Shown: positions 7,022 through 14,963 of the stretch, piece after piece | How the letters are laid out: the number at the start of each line of letters is the position of its first letter | Position numbering within the stretch: position 1 is the stretch's first letter | From: Bacillota bacterium | GTDB taxonomy: Bacteria; Bacillota; Clostridia; Peptostreptococcales; Anaerovoracaceae | NCBI GenBank assembly: GCA_905372035.1 | Contig: CAJPNN010000036.1 | Coordinates: forward strand, 1-17,317 | DNA length: 17,317 bases | Direction: 5' to 3' | Notes under the pieces: generated by a model | What the model saw: only the letters and a program-made list of their open reading frames with translations | Told to the model about the DNA's origin: nothing | The model's database searches: none | Made by a program: the position numbers and the translations under genes

Positions 7022-8665
7022 ATGGACAGGTATATGAATATAACACCTGACGGGACAAAAGACTATATGTTCAATCAGGCGAAAAAAATAAGAGAAACGG
7101 AAGAAAAAATTCGGGAAGTTTTTGAAAAAAGCGGCTATGGAGAAGTCATAACTCCGGCGGTTGAATTTTATGATGTATTTGCGACTAATGAGAGTCACTT
7201 TCCGCAGGAAAGCCTGTACAAAACGGTAGACAGCAAAGGACGTATGCTCGTGATGCGCCCGGATTCCACCATACCTATAGCAAGAATGATTTCGTCTAAA
7301 CTCAATCTTCCGGAAATACCTTTGAAGCTGTACTATAGTCAAGCGGTTTACAGACAGGAGGACACCCTTAAAGGAAGAAAAAATGAAATACGCCAGATGG
7401 GGATAGAAAATATAGGAATGCGAGATACAAATACCGATGTTGACGTATTGCAACTGGCAGCACGGGCAATAGAGAGTGCGGGCGTTAAAAATTACAGATT
7501 GGAGATAGGCAATATAGGGTTGTTTAACGGGCTTTTAGACAAAATAGGAGCATCAGAAAAAGAAAAAGAAGAAATATATACGCTTGTACTGTCAAAAAAT
7601 TATGCCGCGTTGAAAGATATTTTGGAAAATTTCAGTGATAAAAAAGGTGCGGAAATAATTATGGAACTTCCCAAGATGTTCGGAGGGATTGAAGTTATTA
7701 CAGAAATCAAAAAAATGCTTTCAGGATACGACCGCAGCCTTATAGAAACAGTTTTATATCTGGAAGAAATAGTAAACGCTATGAACAGGAACGGATATGG
7801 AGATCATATCTTTATAGATTTGGGACTGGTAAACCAGGTAGACTATTATACAGGGCTGATATTCAGAGGATACGCTGATAAAATAGGTGAAGCCGTAGTA
7901 TCAGGAGGCAGATATGACGATCTTTATAAAGGAATGGGGACCGATGTCTGTGCGGTAGGATTTGCAATAAATGTCGAACAGCTTATTGCAGCTTCAAAAC
8001 TCGTAAAAGAAGAAGGAAAAAAGGGAAAAAGCCCTCTGAGGATAGCTATAACCAAAGGACGTATGGAAGAGCAGGTAGGAAAACTTTTAACAAAAGCCGG
8101 CTATGAAATATCGGCATTGGAAGATAAAGGAAGAAAACTTATTATTCCGATCGCAGGCGGAAGTATGGAAATCGTTTTGGCGAAAGCTCCCGACGTCATA
8201 ACATATGTGGAACACGGCGTCTGTGACATAGGAATAGTGGGGAAAGATACGATTTTGGAGTACGGCGGAACATATTATGAAGTTTTGGACCTTAAGCTTG
8301 GAAAATGTAGATTTGCATTGGCAACTCAAAAAGGTGAGGATTTTTATGAAGGATATAAGACAAAAAGAATTGCAACTAAATATCCTAATGTAACAAAAAA
8401 ATATTTTAATGACAAAGGAATAGATATAGAAATAATCAAAATAGAGGGTTCTGTAGAACTCGCACCGTTGCTTTCTCTGTCGGACGGAATCGTAGATATA
8501 GTTGAAACAGGGACCACATTAAAAGAGAACGGGCTTGAAGTTCAGGAAATTATAAGAGAAATTTCAGCGAGAGCCATAGTAAATATTGCAGGAATGAAAT
8601 TCAAAAAAGAGGAAATAGAAGAATTTATGCAGAGATTGGGGGAAAATATTGATGAAGATATATGA
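7022..8665 (+). CDS. hisZG: Fused HisZ-HisG ATP phosphoribosyltransferase
   Basis: One continuous frame of 547 residues joins two proteins that are normally separate. Residues 1 to about 325 are HisZ, the histidyl-tRNA-synthetase-like regulatory subunit: M-R-P-D-S-T (78-83), the Y-Y-S-Q-A-V-Y-R-Q-E-D segment, and S-G-G-R-Y-D (294-299). A lysine-rich linker (about 326-337) leads into short-form HisG (338-547), beginning L-R-I-A-I-T-K-G-R and carrying the PRPP-binding motif D-I-V-E-T-G-T-T-L at 492-500. HisG makes phosphoribosyl-ATP from ATP and PRPP, the first and feedback-controlled step of histidine synthesis. Short HisG needs HisZ for activity and histidine inhibition, so both functions are present in one chain. 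AAAGGCGG lies eight bases before the ATG. It is the first gene of the operon and overlaps hisD. Confidence 0.93.
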   Translation: MDRYMNITPDGTKDYMFNQAKKIRETEEKIREVFEKSGYGEVITPAVEFYDVFATNESHFPQESLYKTVDSKGRMLVMRPDSTIPIARMISSKLNLPEIPLKLYYSQAVYRQEDTLKGRKNEIRQMGIENIGMRDTNTDVDVLQLAARAIESAGVKNYRLEIGNIGLFNGLLDKIGASEKEKEEIYTLVLSKNYAALKDILENFSDKKGAEIIMELPKMFGGIEVITEIKKMLSGYDRSLIETVLYLEEIVNAMNRNGYGDHIFIDLGLVNQVDYYTGLIFRGYADKIGEAVVSGGRYDDLYKGMGTDVCAVGFAINVEQLIAASKLVKEEGKKGKSPLRIAITKGRMEEQVGKLLTKAGYEISALEDKGRKLIIPIAGGSMEIVLAKAPDVITYVEHGVCDIGIVGKDTILEYGGTYYEVLDLKLGKCRFALATQKGEDFYEGYKTKRIATKYPNVTKKYFNDKGIDIEIIKIEGSVELAPLLSLSDGIVDIVETGTTLKENGLEVQEIIREISARAIVNIAGMKFKKEEIEEFMQRLGENIDEDI

Positions 8666-9977
8666 AAGCCTGAAAGATGCTGAACAATTTCTCTCTGTTA
8701 TGATGAACGGCAGAAGCAGTAAAGATGAAGATGTTGCGGATACGGTAAAAAAAATAATTTCAGATGTGAGAGAAAACGGGGATGAAGCTCTCAGACGCTA
8801 TACGGAAAAATTTGACGGGCAATGGCCGGAGAAAGTGGTTTTTAACAGAACGGATATGAAAAAAGCATATGACAATGCCGATAAACAATTTTGCATGGCG
8901 CTTGAAAAGGCTAAAGAAAATATATGGGAATATCATATTAAACAAAAACCGTCAGGTTATGAAATATGTAAGAAAAACGGAGTGATACTGGGAGAGACGG
9001 TGAGAGGGTTGTCAAGAGCGGCACTATATGTTCCCGGAGGCAGAGCGTCATATCCGTCTACGGTTTTAATGAATGCGATTCCTGCAAAGATTGCGGAAGT
9101 CGAAGAGATAATCGTACTCACTCCCCGGGGAGAAGACGGGAAAGCCGATTCGGATATACTCACAGCCTCATATATCGCAGGGGTGGACAGAATATATCTT
9201 GTAGGAGGAGCACAGGCGGTAGCTGCGACAGCATTCGGGACCGAACTCATACCGAAAGCGGACAAAATTGTGGGGCCCGGGAATATGTATGTTGCGGAGG
9301 CTAAAAGAGCACTTTATGGTATAATTGACATTGATATGATTGCAGGACCGAGCGAAATATTGATAATAGCGGATAAAAACGCAAAGCCTGCATATATTGC
9401 GGCGGATTTGATGAGCCAGGCGGAGCATGATCCGAAAGCGGCGGCAGTTCTTTTGACGAACAGCCTTGAACTGGCGAAACGGGTTGCAGGAGAAATTGAA
9501 AATCGTTTAAAAAGCGAATTGCGAAATGAAATAATAGAGGAAAGCCTAAAAACATATGGGGGCATTGTAGTATGTAAGGATATGGCAGAAATGTTGGAAA
9601 CGGCTGATGACATCGCTCCGGAGCATCTGGAGATCATGCTTGACGACCCTTTGCAATATGTAGATCGGATAAAAAATGCGGGAGCAATCTTTCTTGGAGA
9701 AAATTCACCCGAGCCGCTCGGAGATTATTTTTCCGGAACGAATCATGTATTGCCTACAGGAGGAACTGCAAGGTTTTCATCGCCGCTCGGAGTCGAAAGC
9801 TTCATAAAAAGAACGGAATATACGTATTACACAAAAGAACAGCTTATTAAAGACAGTGAATATATAGAAAAGATTGCAGCGGCGGAGGGATTGTTTGCAC
9901 ATAAAGCGGCAATCACTGTAAGAAAGGAGAGAGATTGTTATGCAAAGAATAGCAGATATAGCGAGAAAGACGGATGA
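8652..9977 (+). CDS. hisD: Histidinol dehydrogenase HisD
   Basis: This 441-residue enzyme oxidises L-histidinol to L-histidine in two NAD-dependent steps, the last reactions of the pathway. The family signature is clear from G-P-G-N-M-Y-V-A-E-A-K-R through I-A-G-P-S-E-I and the zinc-site segment Q-A-E-H-D-P. The catalytic pair is E324-H325 in A-P-E-H-L-E. The C-terminal S-G-T-N-H-V-L-P-T-G-G-T-A-R segment is also standard. The ATG at 8652 overlaps the end of hisZG by 14 bases, with GGGGG about nine bases upstream; the TTG just before it is less likely. Its end overlaps hisB by 38 bases. The length is normal for the family, and no key residue is missing from the motifs I can see. Confidence 0.96.
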   Translation: MKIYESLKDAEQFLSVMMNGRSSKDEDVADTVKKIISDVRENGDEALRRYTEKFDGQWPEKVVFNRTDMKKAYDNADKQFCMALEKAKENIWEYHIKQKPSGYEICKKNGVILGETVRGLSRAALYVPGGRASYPSTVLMNAIPAKIAEVEEIIVLTPRGEDGKADSDILTASYIAGVDRIYLVGGAQAVAATAFGTELIPKADKIVGPGNMYVAEAKRALYGIIDIDMIAGPSEILIIADKNAKPAYIAADLMSQAEHDPKAAAVLLTNSLELAKRVAGEIENRLKSELRNEIIEESLKTYGGIVVCKDMAEMLETADDIAPEHLEIMLDDPLQYVDRIKNAGAIFLGENSPEPLGDYFSGTNHVLPTGGTARFSSPLGVESFIKRTEYTYYTKEQLIKDSEYIEKIAAAEGLFAHKAAITVRKERDCYAKNSRYSEKDG

Positions 9978-10524
9978 AACGAATATAAGAATGAAAATAA
10001 ACATTGACGGAAACGGTAAAAATAAGATCGACACGGGGATCGGATATTTTGATCATATGCTCAAAGCTTTTTCGGTACATTCCGGAATAGATATGGAACT
10101 GAAAGCGGAGGGAGATCTGTGGGTAGATACACATCATACCGTAGAAGACACGGGCATAGTGCTCGGAATGGCGATAAAAGAAGCGTTGGGTGACAAAAAA
10201 GGCATAATGAGATACGGAAGTTTTTTTTGTCCTATGGACGAAAGTCTTTCGTCATGCCATTTGGATATAAGCGGAAGAGCGTTTCTTGTATTTGACGGAG
10301 AATTTTTATCCGAACGCTGCGGAGAAATGGAGACACAGATGGTAGAAGAGTTTTTTAGAGCGATTGCGACGAATGCAGGCATTACATTACATTTGACTGT
10401 AGAATACGGAAAAAATGATCATCACAAGATAGAAAGCTTATTTAAGGCTTTTGCACATGCACTCAGGGCAGCTGTGATATTTAACGGAAACAGTGAGATT
10501 CTATCATCGAAAGGAACATTATGA
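9940..10524 (+). CDS. hisB: Imidazoleglycerol-phosphate dehydratase HisB
   Basis: A 194-residue monofunctional dehydratase converting imidazole glycerol phosphate to imidazole acetol phosphate. The two metal-binding repeats are visible: D-T-G-I-G-Y-F-D-H-M-L (31-41) with H-H-T-V-E-D (65-70), and later the second half N-A-G-I-T-L-H followed by D-H-H-K-I-E. There is no fused histidinol-phosphatase domain, so the pathway needs a separate phosphatase that is not in this window. AAAGGAGA about 10 bases upstream supports the ATG at 9940, which lies inside the end of hisD. The stop codon overlaps the hisH start as ATGA, which implies coupled translation. Confidence 0.96.
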   Translation: MQRIADIARKTDETNIRMKINIDGNGKNKIDTGIGYFDHMLKAFSVHSGIDMELKAEGDLWVDTHHTVEDTGIVLGMAIKEALGDKKGIMRYGSFFCPMDESLSSCHLDISGRAFLVFDGEFLSERCGEMETQMVEEFFRAIATNAGITLHLTVEYGKNDHHKIESLFKAFAHALRAAVIFNGNSEILSSKGTL

Positions 10525-11123
10525 TAGGTATTATTGACTATGGAGCGGGAAATCTTTTCAGCATAAAAAATGTGCTTGATTATTTAAAAACAGATTCCGA
10601 GATAATAAGAGAGAAGCATGATATTGAGCGAGCGGACAGGTTGATACTCCCGGGAGTCGGAGCATTTCCGGATGCAATGAGGATGCTTGAAGAGAAAAAT
10701 CTTGTAGAAATAATAAAGAGAGAGAGCAGGAAAAAATATATTTTAGGCATCTGCCTCGGCATGCAGATATTATTCGAAAAGGGATATGAGTTTTCCGAGA
10801 CGCAAGGACTCGGGCTTATAGAAGGCAGAGTGGAAAAGCTCACGGAAACGCCGGATATTAAAATTCCCCATATGGGATGGAGCAGCATAAGGATAATGAA
10901 TACATGTCCGATTGCAGACGGGATAAAAGAAAACGACAGTTTTTATTTCGTTCATTCATACAAAGCGGTTATGAAAGATTCCGACTTGGGGTTATATTGC
11001 CGTTACGGACAGAAAATACCGGCACTCGTATGGAAAGATAATGTGTTCGGCTGTCAGTTTCATCCCGAAAAAAGCGGAGAAAAAGGTATACGGATATTGA
11101 AAAATTTTGCCGAACTCAAGTAA
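10521..11123 (+). CDS. hisH: Imidazole glycerol phosphate synthase, glutaminase subunit HisH
   Basis: HisH supplies ammonia from glutamine to HisF. The 200-residue protein has the class I glutamine amidotransferase catalytic triad: Cys78 in G-I-C-L-G-M-Q, and His181 and Glu183 in F-H-P-E-K-S. The N-terminal I-D-Y-G-A-G-N and the segment F-Y-F-V-H-S-Y are typical of HisH. It starts by a four-base ATGA overlap with hisB and ends at 11123, directly inside the ribosome binding site of hisF. In many operons hisA lies between hisH and hisF; here there is no room for it. Confidence 0.96.
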   Translation: MIGIIDYGAGNLFSIKNVLDYLKTDSEIIREKHDIERADRLILPGVGAFPDAMRMLEEKNLVEIIKRESRKKYILGICLGMQILFEKGYEFSETQGLGLIEGRVEKLTETPDIKIPHMGWSSIRIMNTCPIADGIKENDSFYFVHSYKAVMKDSDLGLYCRYGQKIPALVWKDNVFGCQFHPEKSGEKGIRILKNFAELK

Positions 11124-11136
11124 GGAGGTGCTTGCA

Positions 11137-11895
11137 TTGCTTGCAAAACGGATAATTCCATGTTTGGATGTTAGAGATGGAAAAGTTGTAAAAGGCATAA
11201 ATTTCGTCGGGATAAAGGAAGTTGGAGACCCGGTCGAATGTGCTATGGAATATAATAAGCAGGGAGCGGATGAGATCGTTTTTCTCGATATAACTGCAAC
11301 CAACGAAAAAAGAAAAACGATGGATGATGTGGTGGAAAGAACTGCTAAGAATGTATTCGTACCGCTTACGGTAGGCGGAGGCATAAGAGGCGTCGAAGAC
11401 TTCAGAAGACTTCTCTTGGCAGGTGCCGATAAGATTTCGGTGAATTCCGCGGCAGTCAAAGACCCGCAGATTATAGAGCGGGCGGCAAGTAAATTCGGAA
11501 GTCAGTGCGTAGTGATCGCCGTTGATGCGAAGCAAAGACCTGATATGGGATATACGGTTTATTTAAACGGAGGAAGAGAGGATACGGGAATCGATTTAAT
11601 AGATTGGATCAGAAAAGCCGAATCGCTCGGAGCCGGAGAACTTCTACTTACATCTATGGATGCCGACGGAACAAAAGCAGGATTTGATAAAGATATGCTC
11701 AATGCAGTCTTAAGAGAGATAAAAATCCCGGTAATTGCATCCGGCGGCTGCGGGAGACTTGAAGATTTTTCTGATGTGTTTAAAAACACGAATGTGGATG
11801 CGGCCCTGGCAGCGTCGGTATTTCACTATGGACAGCTGACAGTAGGAGAGGTAAAAAAACACCTCAAAGACAACGGTATAGCGGTACGACTTTGA
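11137..11895 (+). CDS. hisF: Imidazole glycerol phosphate synthase, cyclase subunit HisF
   Basis: HisF closes the imidazole ring, making imidazole glycerol phosphate and AICAR from PRFAR plus ammonia delivered by HisH. The (beta/alpha)8 barrel has the catalytic aspartates Asp11 (I-P-C-L-D-V) and Asp130 (V-D-A-K), phosphate-binding segments T-V-G-G-G-I-R and S-G-G-C-G, and the T-S-M-D-A-D-G-T segment. A TTG start at 11137 gives M-L-A-K-R-I-I-P-C-L-D-V, the usual family N-terminus, and 252 residues, the usual length. AAGGAGG at 11122-11128 is eight bases upstream. Longer versions beginning at 11107 would contain that site. The residues are those of a true HisF, so I see no sign that it also replaces HisA. 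Confidence 0.96.
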   Translation: MLAKRIIPCLDVRDGKVVKGINFVGIKEVGDPVECAMEYNKQGADEIVFLDITATNEKRKTMDDVVERTAKNVFVPLTVGGGIRGVEDFRRLLLAGADKISVNSAAVKDPQIIERAASKFGSQCVVIAVDAKQRPDMGYTVYLNGGREDTGIDLIDWIRKAESLGAGELLLTSMDADGTKAGFDKDMLNAVLREIKIPVIASGGCGRLEDFSDVFKNTNVDAALAASVFHYGQLTVGEVKKHLKDNGIAVRL

Positions 11896-11917
11896 TAATT
11901 TGAAAATAAGTATGACT

Positions 11918-11946
11918 TTGACGCGTCGGTAAAGGGTTAATACAGT
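11918..11946 (+). promoter_or_regulatory. Possible internal promoter for hisIE
   Basis: TTGACG (11918-11923) and TACAGT (11941-11946) are spaced by 17 bases in the 141-bp gap between hisF and hisIE, the only sizeable gap in the operon. The -35 matches consensus at five of six positions and the -10 at four of six, so it is only moderate. A 7-1-7 AT palindrome (12010-12024) follows and abuts the hisIE ribosome binding site; it could shape initiation of translation. Confidence 0.35.
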
Positions 11947-12036
11947 TAATGTGCTTAATAAAAAGATGGCATTTATACTTTTATTGAAGAACATGAAGAA
12001 AGATAAATGATTAATATTATTAATAAGGAGAGAACT

Positions 12037-12753
12037 GTGGAGAATAAAAAAATTGAAGTTAATGATCTTGATAAATATTTTATCAAACAGAAACTGGTTC
12101 CTGCGATAATACAGGAAGAAGATACGGGTAGAGTACTCATGCTGGCATATATGAACAAGGAGAGCCTTGTAAAGACATTGGAAACGGGATATACATGGTT
12201 TTACAGCCGCTCAAGACAGGAACTTTGGAATAAAGGAGCGACCTCGGGACATTTGCAGGAAGTCTTAAGCATAACACCGGATTGTGACAATGATACTTTT
12301 TTGGTGAAAGTCAACCAGACGGGAGCCGCATGTCATACAGGGAATAAGACATGTTTTTACAAAGGGGAAGATGTCATCAAGAATCTTTATGATGTCGTTG
12401 AAAGCAGAAAAAAAGAACCGCAGGAAGGTTCATATACTTGTTATTTGTTTGAGCAGGGATTAAATAAAATTCTCAAAAAGTGCGGTGAGGAATGTGCAGA
12501 AACAATTATTTCCGCAAAAGATTATAACGCTTCGAAAGAGTTTGCCGAGGGCAAAGGTGAAACCGGCAACATTAAAGATAATGAAAACAAGAAAAATGAC
12601 TTGGAAAATGAAATTTGCGATTTGATATATCATTTGGTAGTCATGATGTCACAGCAGGAAATACCTTTGGAAGATATATATTATATTTTAGATCGGAGAA
12701 GCCGTAAAATCGGAAATCTTAAAAAATTTCATGACGTTGACAGGAACAGTTAA
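12037..12753 (+). CDS. hisIE: Bifunctional HisI-HisE: phosphoribosyl-AMP cyclohydrolase / phosphoribosyl-ATP pyrophosphatase
   Basis: This 238-residue protein performs steps two and three of histidine synthesis. The N-terminal cyclohydrolase domain (about 10-115) has the zinc cysteines C83 (D-C-D-N-D), C99 (G-A-A-C-H-T-G) and C106 (T-C-F). The C-terminal pyrophosphatase domain (about 130-225) has the acidic, all-helical pattern K-C-G-E-E-C-A-E-T and N-E-I-C-D-L-I-Y-H-L. A charged, low-complexity insert at about 165-187 separates its two helical parts and seems longer than usual. A GTG start at 12037 is preferred because AAGGAG at 12025-12030 lies six bases upstream; an ATG at 12007 lacks such a site. 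It sits 141 bp after hisF and its stop codon overlaps that of the convergent birA gene. Confidence 0.94.
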   Translation: MENKKIEVNDLDKYFIKQKLVPAIIQEEDTGRVLMLAYMNKESLVKTLETGYTWFYSRSRQELWNKGATSGHLQEVLSITPDCDNDTFLVKVNQTGAACHTGNKTCFYKGEDVIKNLYDVVESRKKEPQEGSYTCYLFEQGLNKILKKCGEECAETIISAKDYNASKEFAEGKGETGNIKDNENKKNDLENEICDLIYHLVVMMSQQEIPLEDIYYILDRRSRKIGNLKKFHDVDRNS

Positions 12754-13763
12754 AAACGTACGCTGATTTCGCCGCCCGAGACGTGTTCCGTCGTACCGTC
12801 CCTATGTCTCACGATTAATGCTCCGTCGGAAGCTATATCTACAGCAGTTACATAGGGAGCTTTTTCTATTTCCGCACGGCTTGCCATGGAACTGTTTTTT
12901 ATGATTTTGACTTTTTTGTTTAAAATAAAGCAACGTTCTTTGTATTCGGCAACTAATTTATCATCATTGTCACTGAAAGGATATCTTTCCAATTTGGAAA
13001 TGTTTTCGATAAGTGCAGCTGCGAGTAAATTTCTGTCAACGTGAGCAGGAGGATCGGTAAATTCAGAAAGAGAAGCTGCAATCGGGCGGACGTTTTCGGG
13101 AAATTGTTCCGGAGCAGTGTTGCAGTTTATTCCGATACCGATAACTATAGAGTCTATATTGCCGGTTTCAAAATCGGTTACGGCCTCTGTAAGAATCCCC
13201 GAGACCTTTTTGTTTTCCACATATATATCATTAACCCATTTTATTTTACCTGATATTCCGGTTGTTTTCTCGATCGCATCACATACGCAGAGCGAAGTCG
13301 CAAGAGTAAGAAGCAAAGAGCGACTGTTAAATTCGGGCAGCTTTATTATGAAGCTTATATAAAGACCCGTTCCTTGAGGTGAAGCAAAGCTTCTGCCGAG
13401 TCTGCCTCTTCCGGCGGTCTGCTCTTCGGATATTATTACCGTTCCTGATTCGGCACTGTTTATTAACATACGCTTAGCTTCGGAGTTTGTAGAATCGATA
13501 CTTTTATATAGGCAAAGTTTTTGAGTGTCGATACCGGGAAGATGCTTTGAAATCGCCTCAACAGAAAGAATGTCACTGTTTTCCGACAGCATATACCCGA
13601 GTCCCGATGATGCTTCTATTGTATGACCGTCACTTCTCAATGCGTCAACAGCTTTCCAGACGGCGGCACGAGAAAGCCCCAGCAATTTTGCCAGAGCTTC
13701 CCCGCTTATGTTTTTTCCCTTATTCTTTTCTAGAATTTTAAGTATATCATTTTTTGTAGACAT
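12750..13763 (-). CDS. birA: BirA bifunctional biotin-protein ligase / biotin operon repressor
   Basis: The 337-residue protein activates biotin to biotinyl-AMP and attaches it to carboxylase subunits. Residues 1-60 form a winged helix-turn-helix with L-A-K-L-L-G-L-S-R-A-A-V-W-K-A-V, so it should also bind DNA as a biotin-responsive repressor. The catalytic domain has the adenylate-binding loop G-R-G-R-L-G-R (118-124) and the catalytic lysine K175 in K-W-V-N-D. The C-terminal domain is SH3-like. No biotin synthesis or transport gene is in the window, so its targets lie elsewhere. It lies 71 bp downstream of buk on the same strand and could be co-transcribed with it, though I see no obvious biotin operator in that gap. 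Its last two bases overlap the convergent hisIE stop. Confidence 0.94.
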   Translation of the reverse strand: MSTKNDILKILEKNKGKNISGEALAKLLGLSRAAVWKAVDALRSDGHTIEASSGLGYMLSENSDILSVEAISKHLPGIDTQKLCLYKSIDSTNSEAKRMLINSAESGTVIISEEQTAGRGRLGRSFASPQGTGLYISFIIKLPEFNSRSLLLTLATSLCVCDAIEKTTGISGKIKWVNDIYVENKKVSGILTEAVTDFETGNIDSIVIGIGINCNTAPEQFPENVRPIAASLSEFTDPPAHVDRNLLAAALIENISKLERYPFSDNDDKLVAEYKERCFILNKKVKIIKNSSMASRAEIEKAPYVTAVDIASDGALIVRHRDGTTEHVSGGEISVRF

Positions 13764-13834
13764 AGTATAAAACCTTTTTACACCTTTAAATAATCAGATG
13801 TTAATATGGATAGTTTTTATAAAAAATAATTTCT

Positions 13835-14899
13835 TTAATATGTTTTGAGCTTTTCCCCCTCAAGGAAACGAATTCCGCTTTGCGCAAGAGAAAGCATTTC
13901 ATTTTCACCAGCATAAATAAATACGGGTGCTATGAATTCAACCCTTTCCTTGATCCAGTTTGTAAGCATCTTTGAATATGCGAGACTTCCGGTAAGCAGA
14001 ATGGCATCCACTTTTCCGCAGAGTACGGCGGCGTCCGATCCGATTTCTTTGGAAATCTGATAAGCCATGGCTTCAAAGACTTCTTTTGCGAATCCGTCAC
14101 CGGCATCTATTCTTTTTTCGATTTCAAGACCGTCGTTGGTACCCAGATATGACATGGTGCCGCCTTTTCCCGCCAACATTTTCTTTATTTCTTCTATTGT
14201 ATAGTTGCCTGAAAAACAAAGCTCAACCAATGCCCCTGTAGGGAGTGTCCCAGCTCTTTCAGGAGAGAATGTACCGTCTCCGTCAAGTGCGTTGTTCGTA
14301 TCGATAACCTTACCTTTTTCATGGGCACCTACGGAGATTCCGCCGCCAAGATGAGCGACTATAAGGTTCAGGTCTTCATAATTTGTGTTGTGTTCTTTTG
14401 CATACTGCCTTGCGATGGCTTTATGGTTTAAAGCATGGAAAGTGGTCTTTTTATCCATCCCTTTCAAACCTGTATATCTTGCTAATGAACACAGTTCATC
14501 AGTTGCAGGTGTATCGGCGGTTATTATAGGAATATTTGCGGATTTTGCAAGTTCGTCGCCTACTATACAGCCGAGACATGATGCGTGATATCCGTATTTA
14601 CCGGATTTGAGATCATTCAGCATAACGTCGGTAACGGCATAAATACCGCCGTCGATAGGTTTGCTTGGAGCACCTCTTACGACAATACAGTCAAATTCAT
14701 CAAGTTTATAGTTGTTGTTTTTAAGGAATTCATTGATTGCCTCTTTACGAAAATCTTTTTGCGCTATTACGTTTTCAAATTGATTTAAAACGTCCTGGCT
14801 GTGTCTTAAAGTTTCCTTTGCCAGTTCTTTTTCATCCTCAAAGACAGCAACTTTGGTTGAGGTTGAACCGAAGTTCATGATAAATAACTTATGTGTCAT
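13835..14899 (-). CDS. buk: Butyrate kinase
   Basis: The 354-residue protein belongs to the acetate/butyrate kinase (ASKHA) family and is of butyrate-kinase length; acetate kinases are about 40 residues longer. It interconverts butyryl phosphate plus ADP and butyrate plus ATP, a final energy-yielding step of butyrate fermentation. Visible motifs are the N-terminal phosphate loop M-N-F-G-S-T-S-T-K-V, H-L-G-G-G-I-S-V in the centre, and the later adenosine segment I-L-L-T-G-S-L-A. A branched-chain or isobutyrate substrate is possible. The partner gene ptb is not next to it. GAGAAGG lies about 11 bases before the ATG. A TATAAT at 14935-14930 could be a near promoter, but its -35 is poor. The repeat array at 14964-15206 lies immediately upstream. 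Confidence 0.95.
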   Translation of the reverse strand: MTHKLFIMNFGSTSTKVAVFEDEKELAKETLRHSQDVLNQFENVIAQKDFRKEAINEFLKNNNYKLDEFDCIVVRGAPSKPIDGGIYAVTDVMLNDLKSGKYGYHASCLGCIVGDELAKSANIPIITADTPATDELCSLARYTGLKGMDKKTTFHALNHKAIARQYAKEHNTNYEDLNLIVAHLGGGISVGAHEKGKVIDTNNALDGDGTFSPERAGTLPTGALVELCFSGNYTIEEIKKMLAGKGGTMSYLGTNDGLEIEKRIDAGDGFAKEVFEAMAYQISKEIGSDAAVLCGKVDAILLTGSLAYSKMLTNWIKERVEFIAPVFIYAGENEMLSLAQSGIRFLEGEKLKTY

Positions 14900-14963
14900 T
14901 ATTCTTGTACCTTCTCTTTCTTTAAAAATATTATATAAATTTTTTATAATAACATCTAAATTA

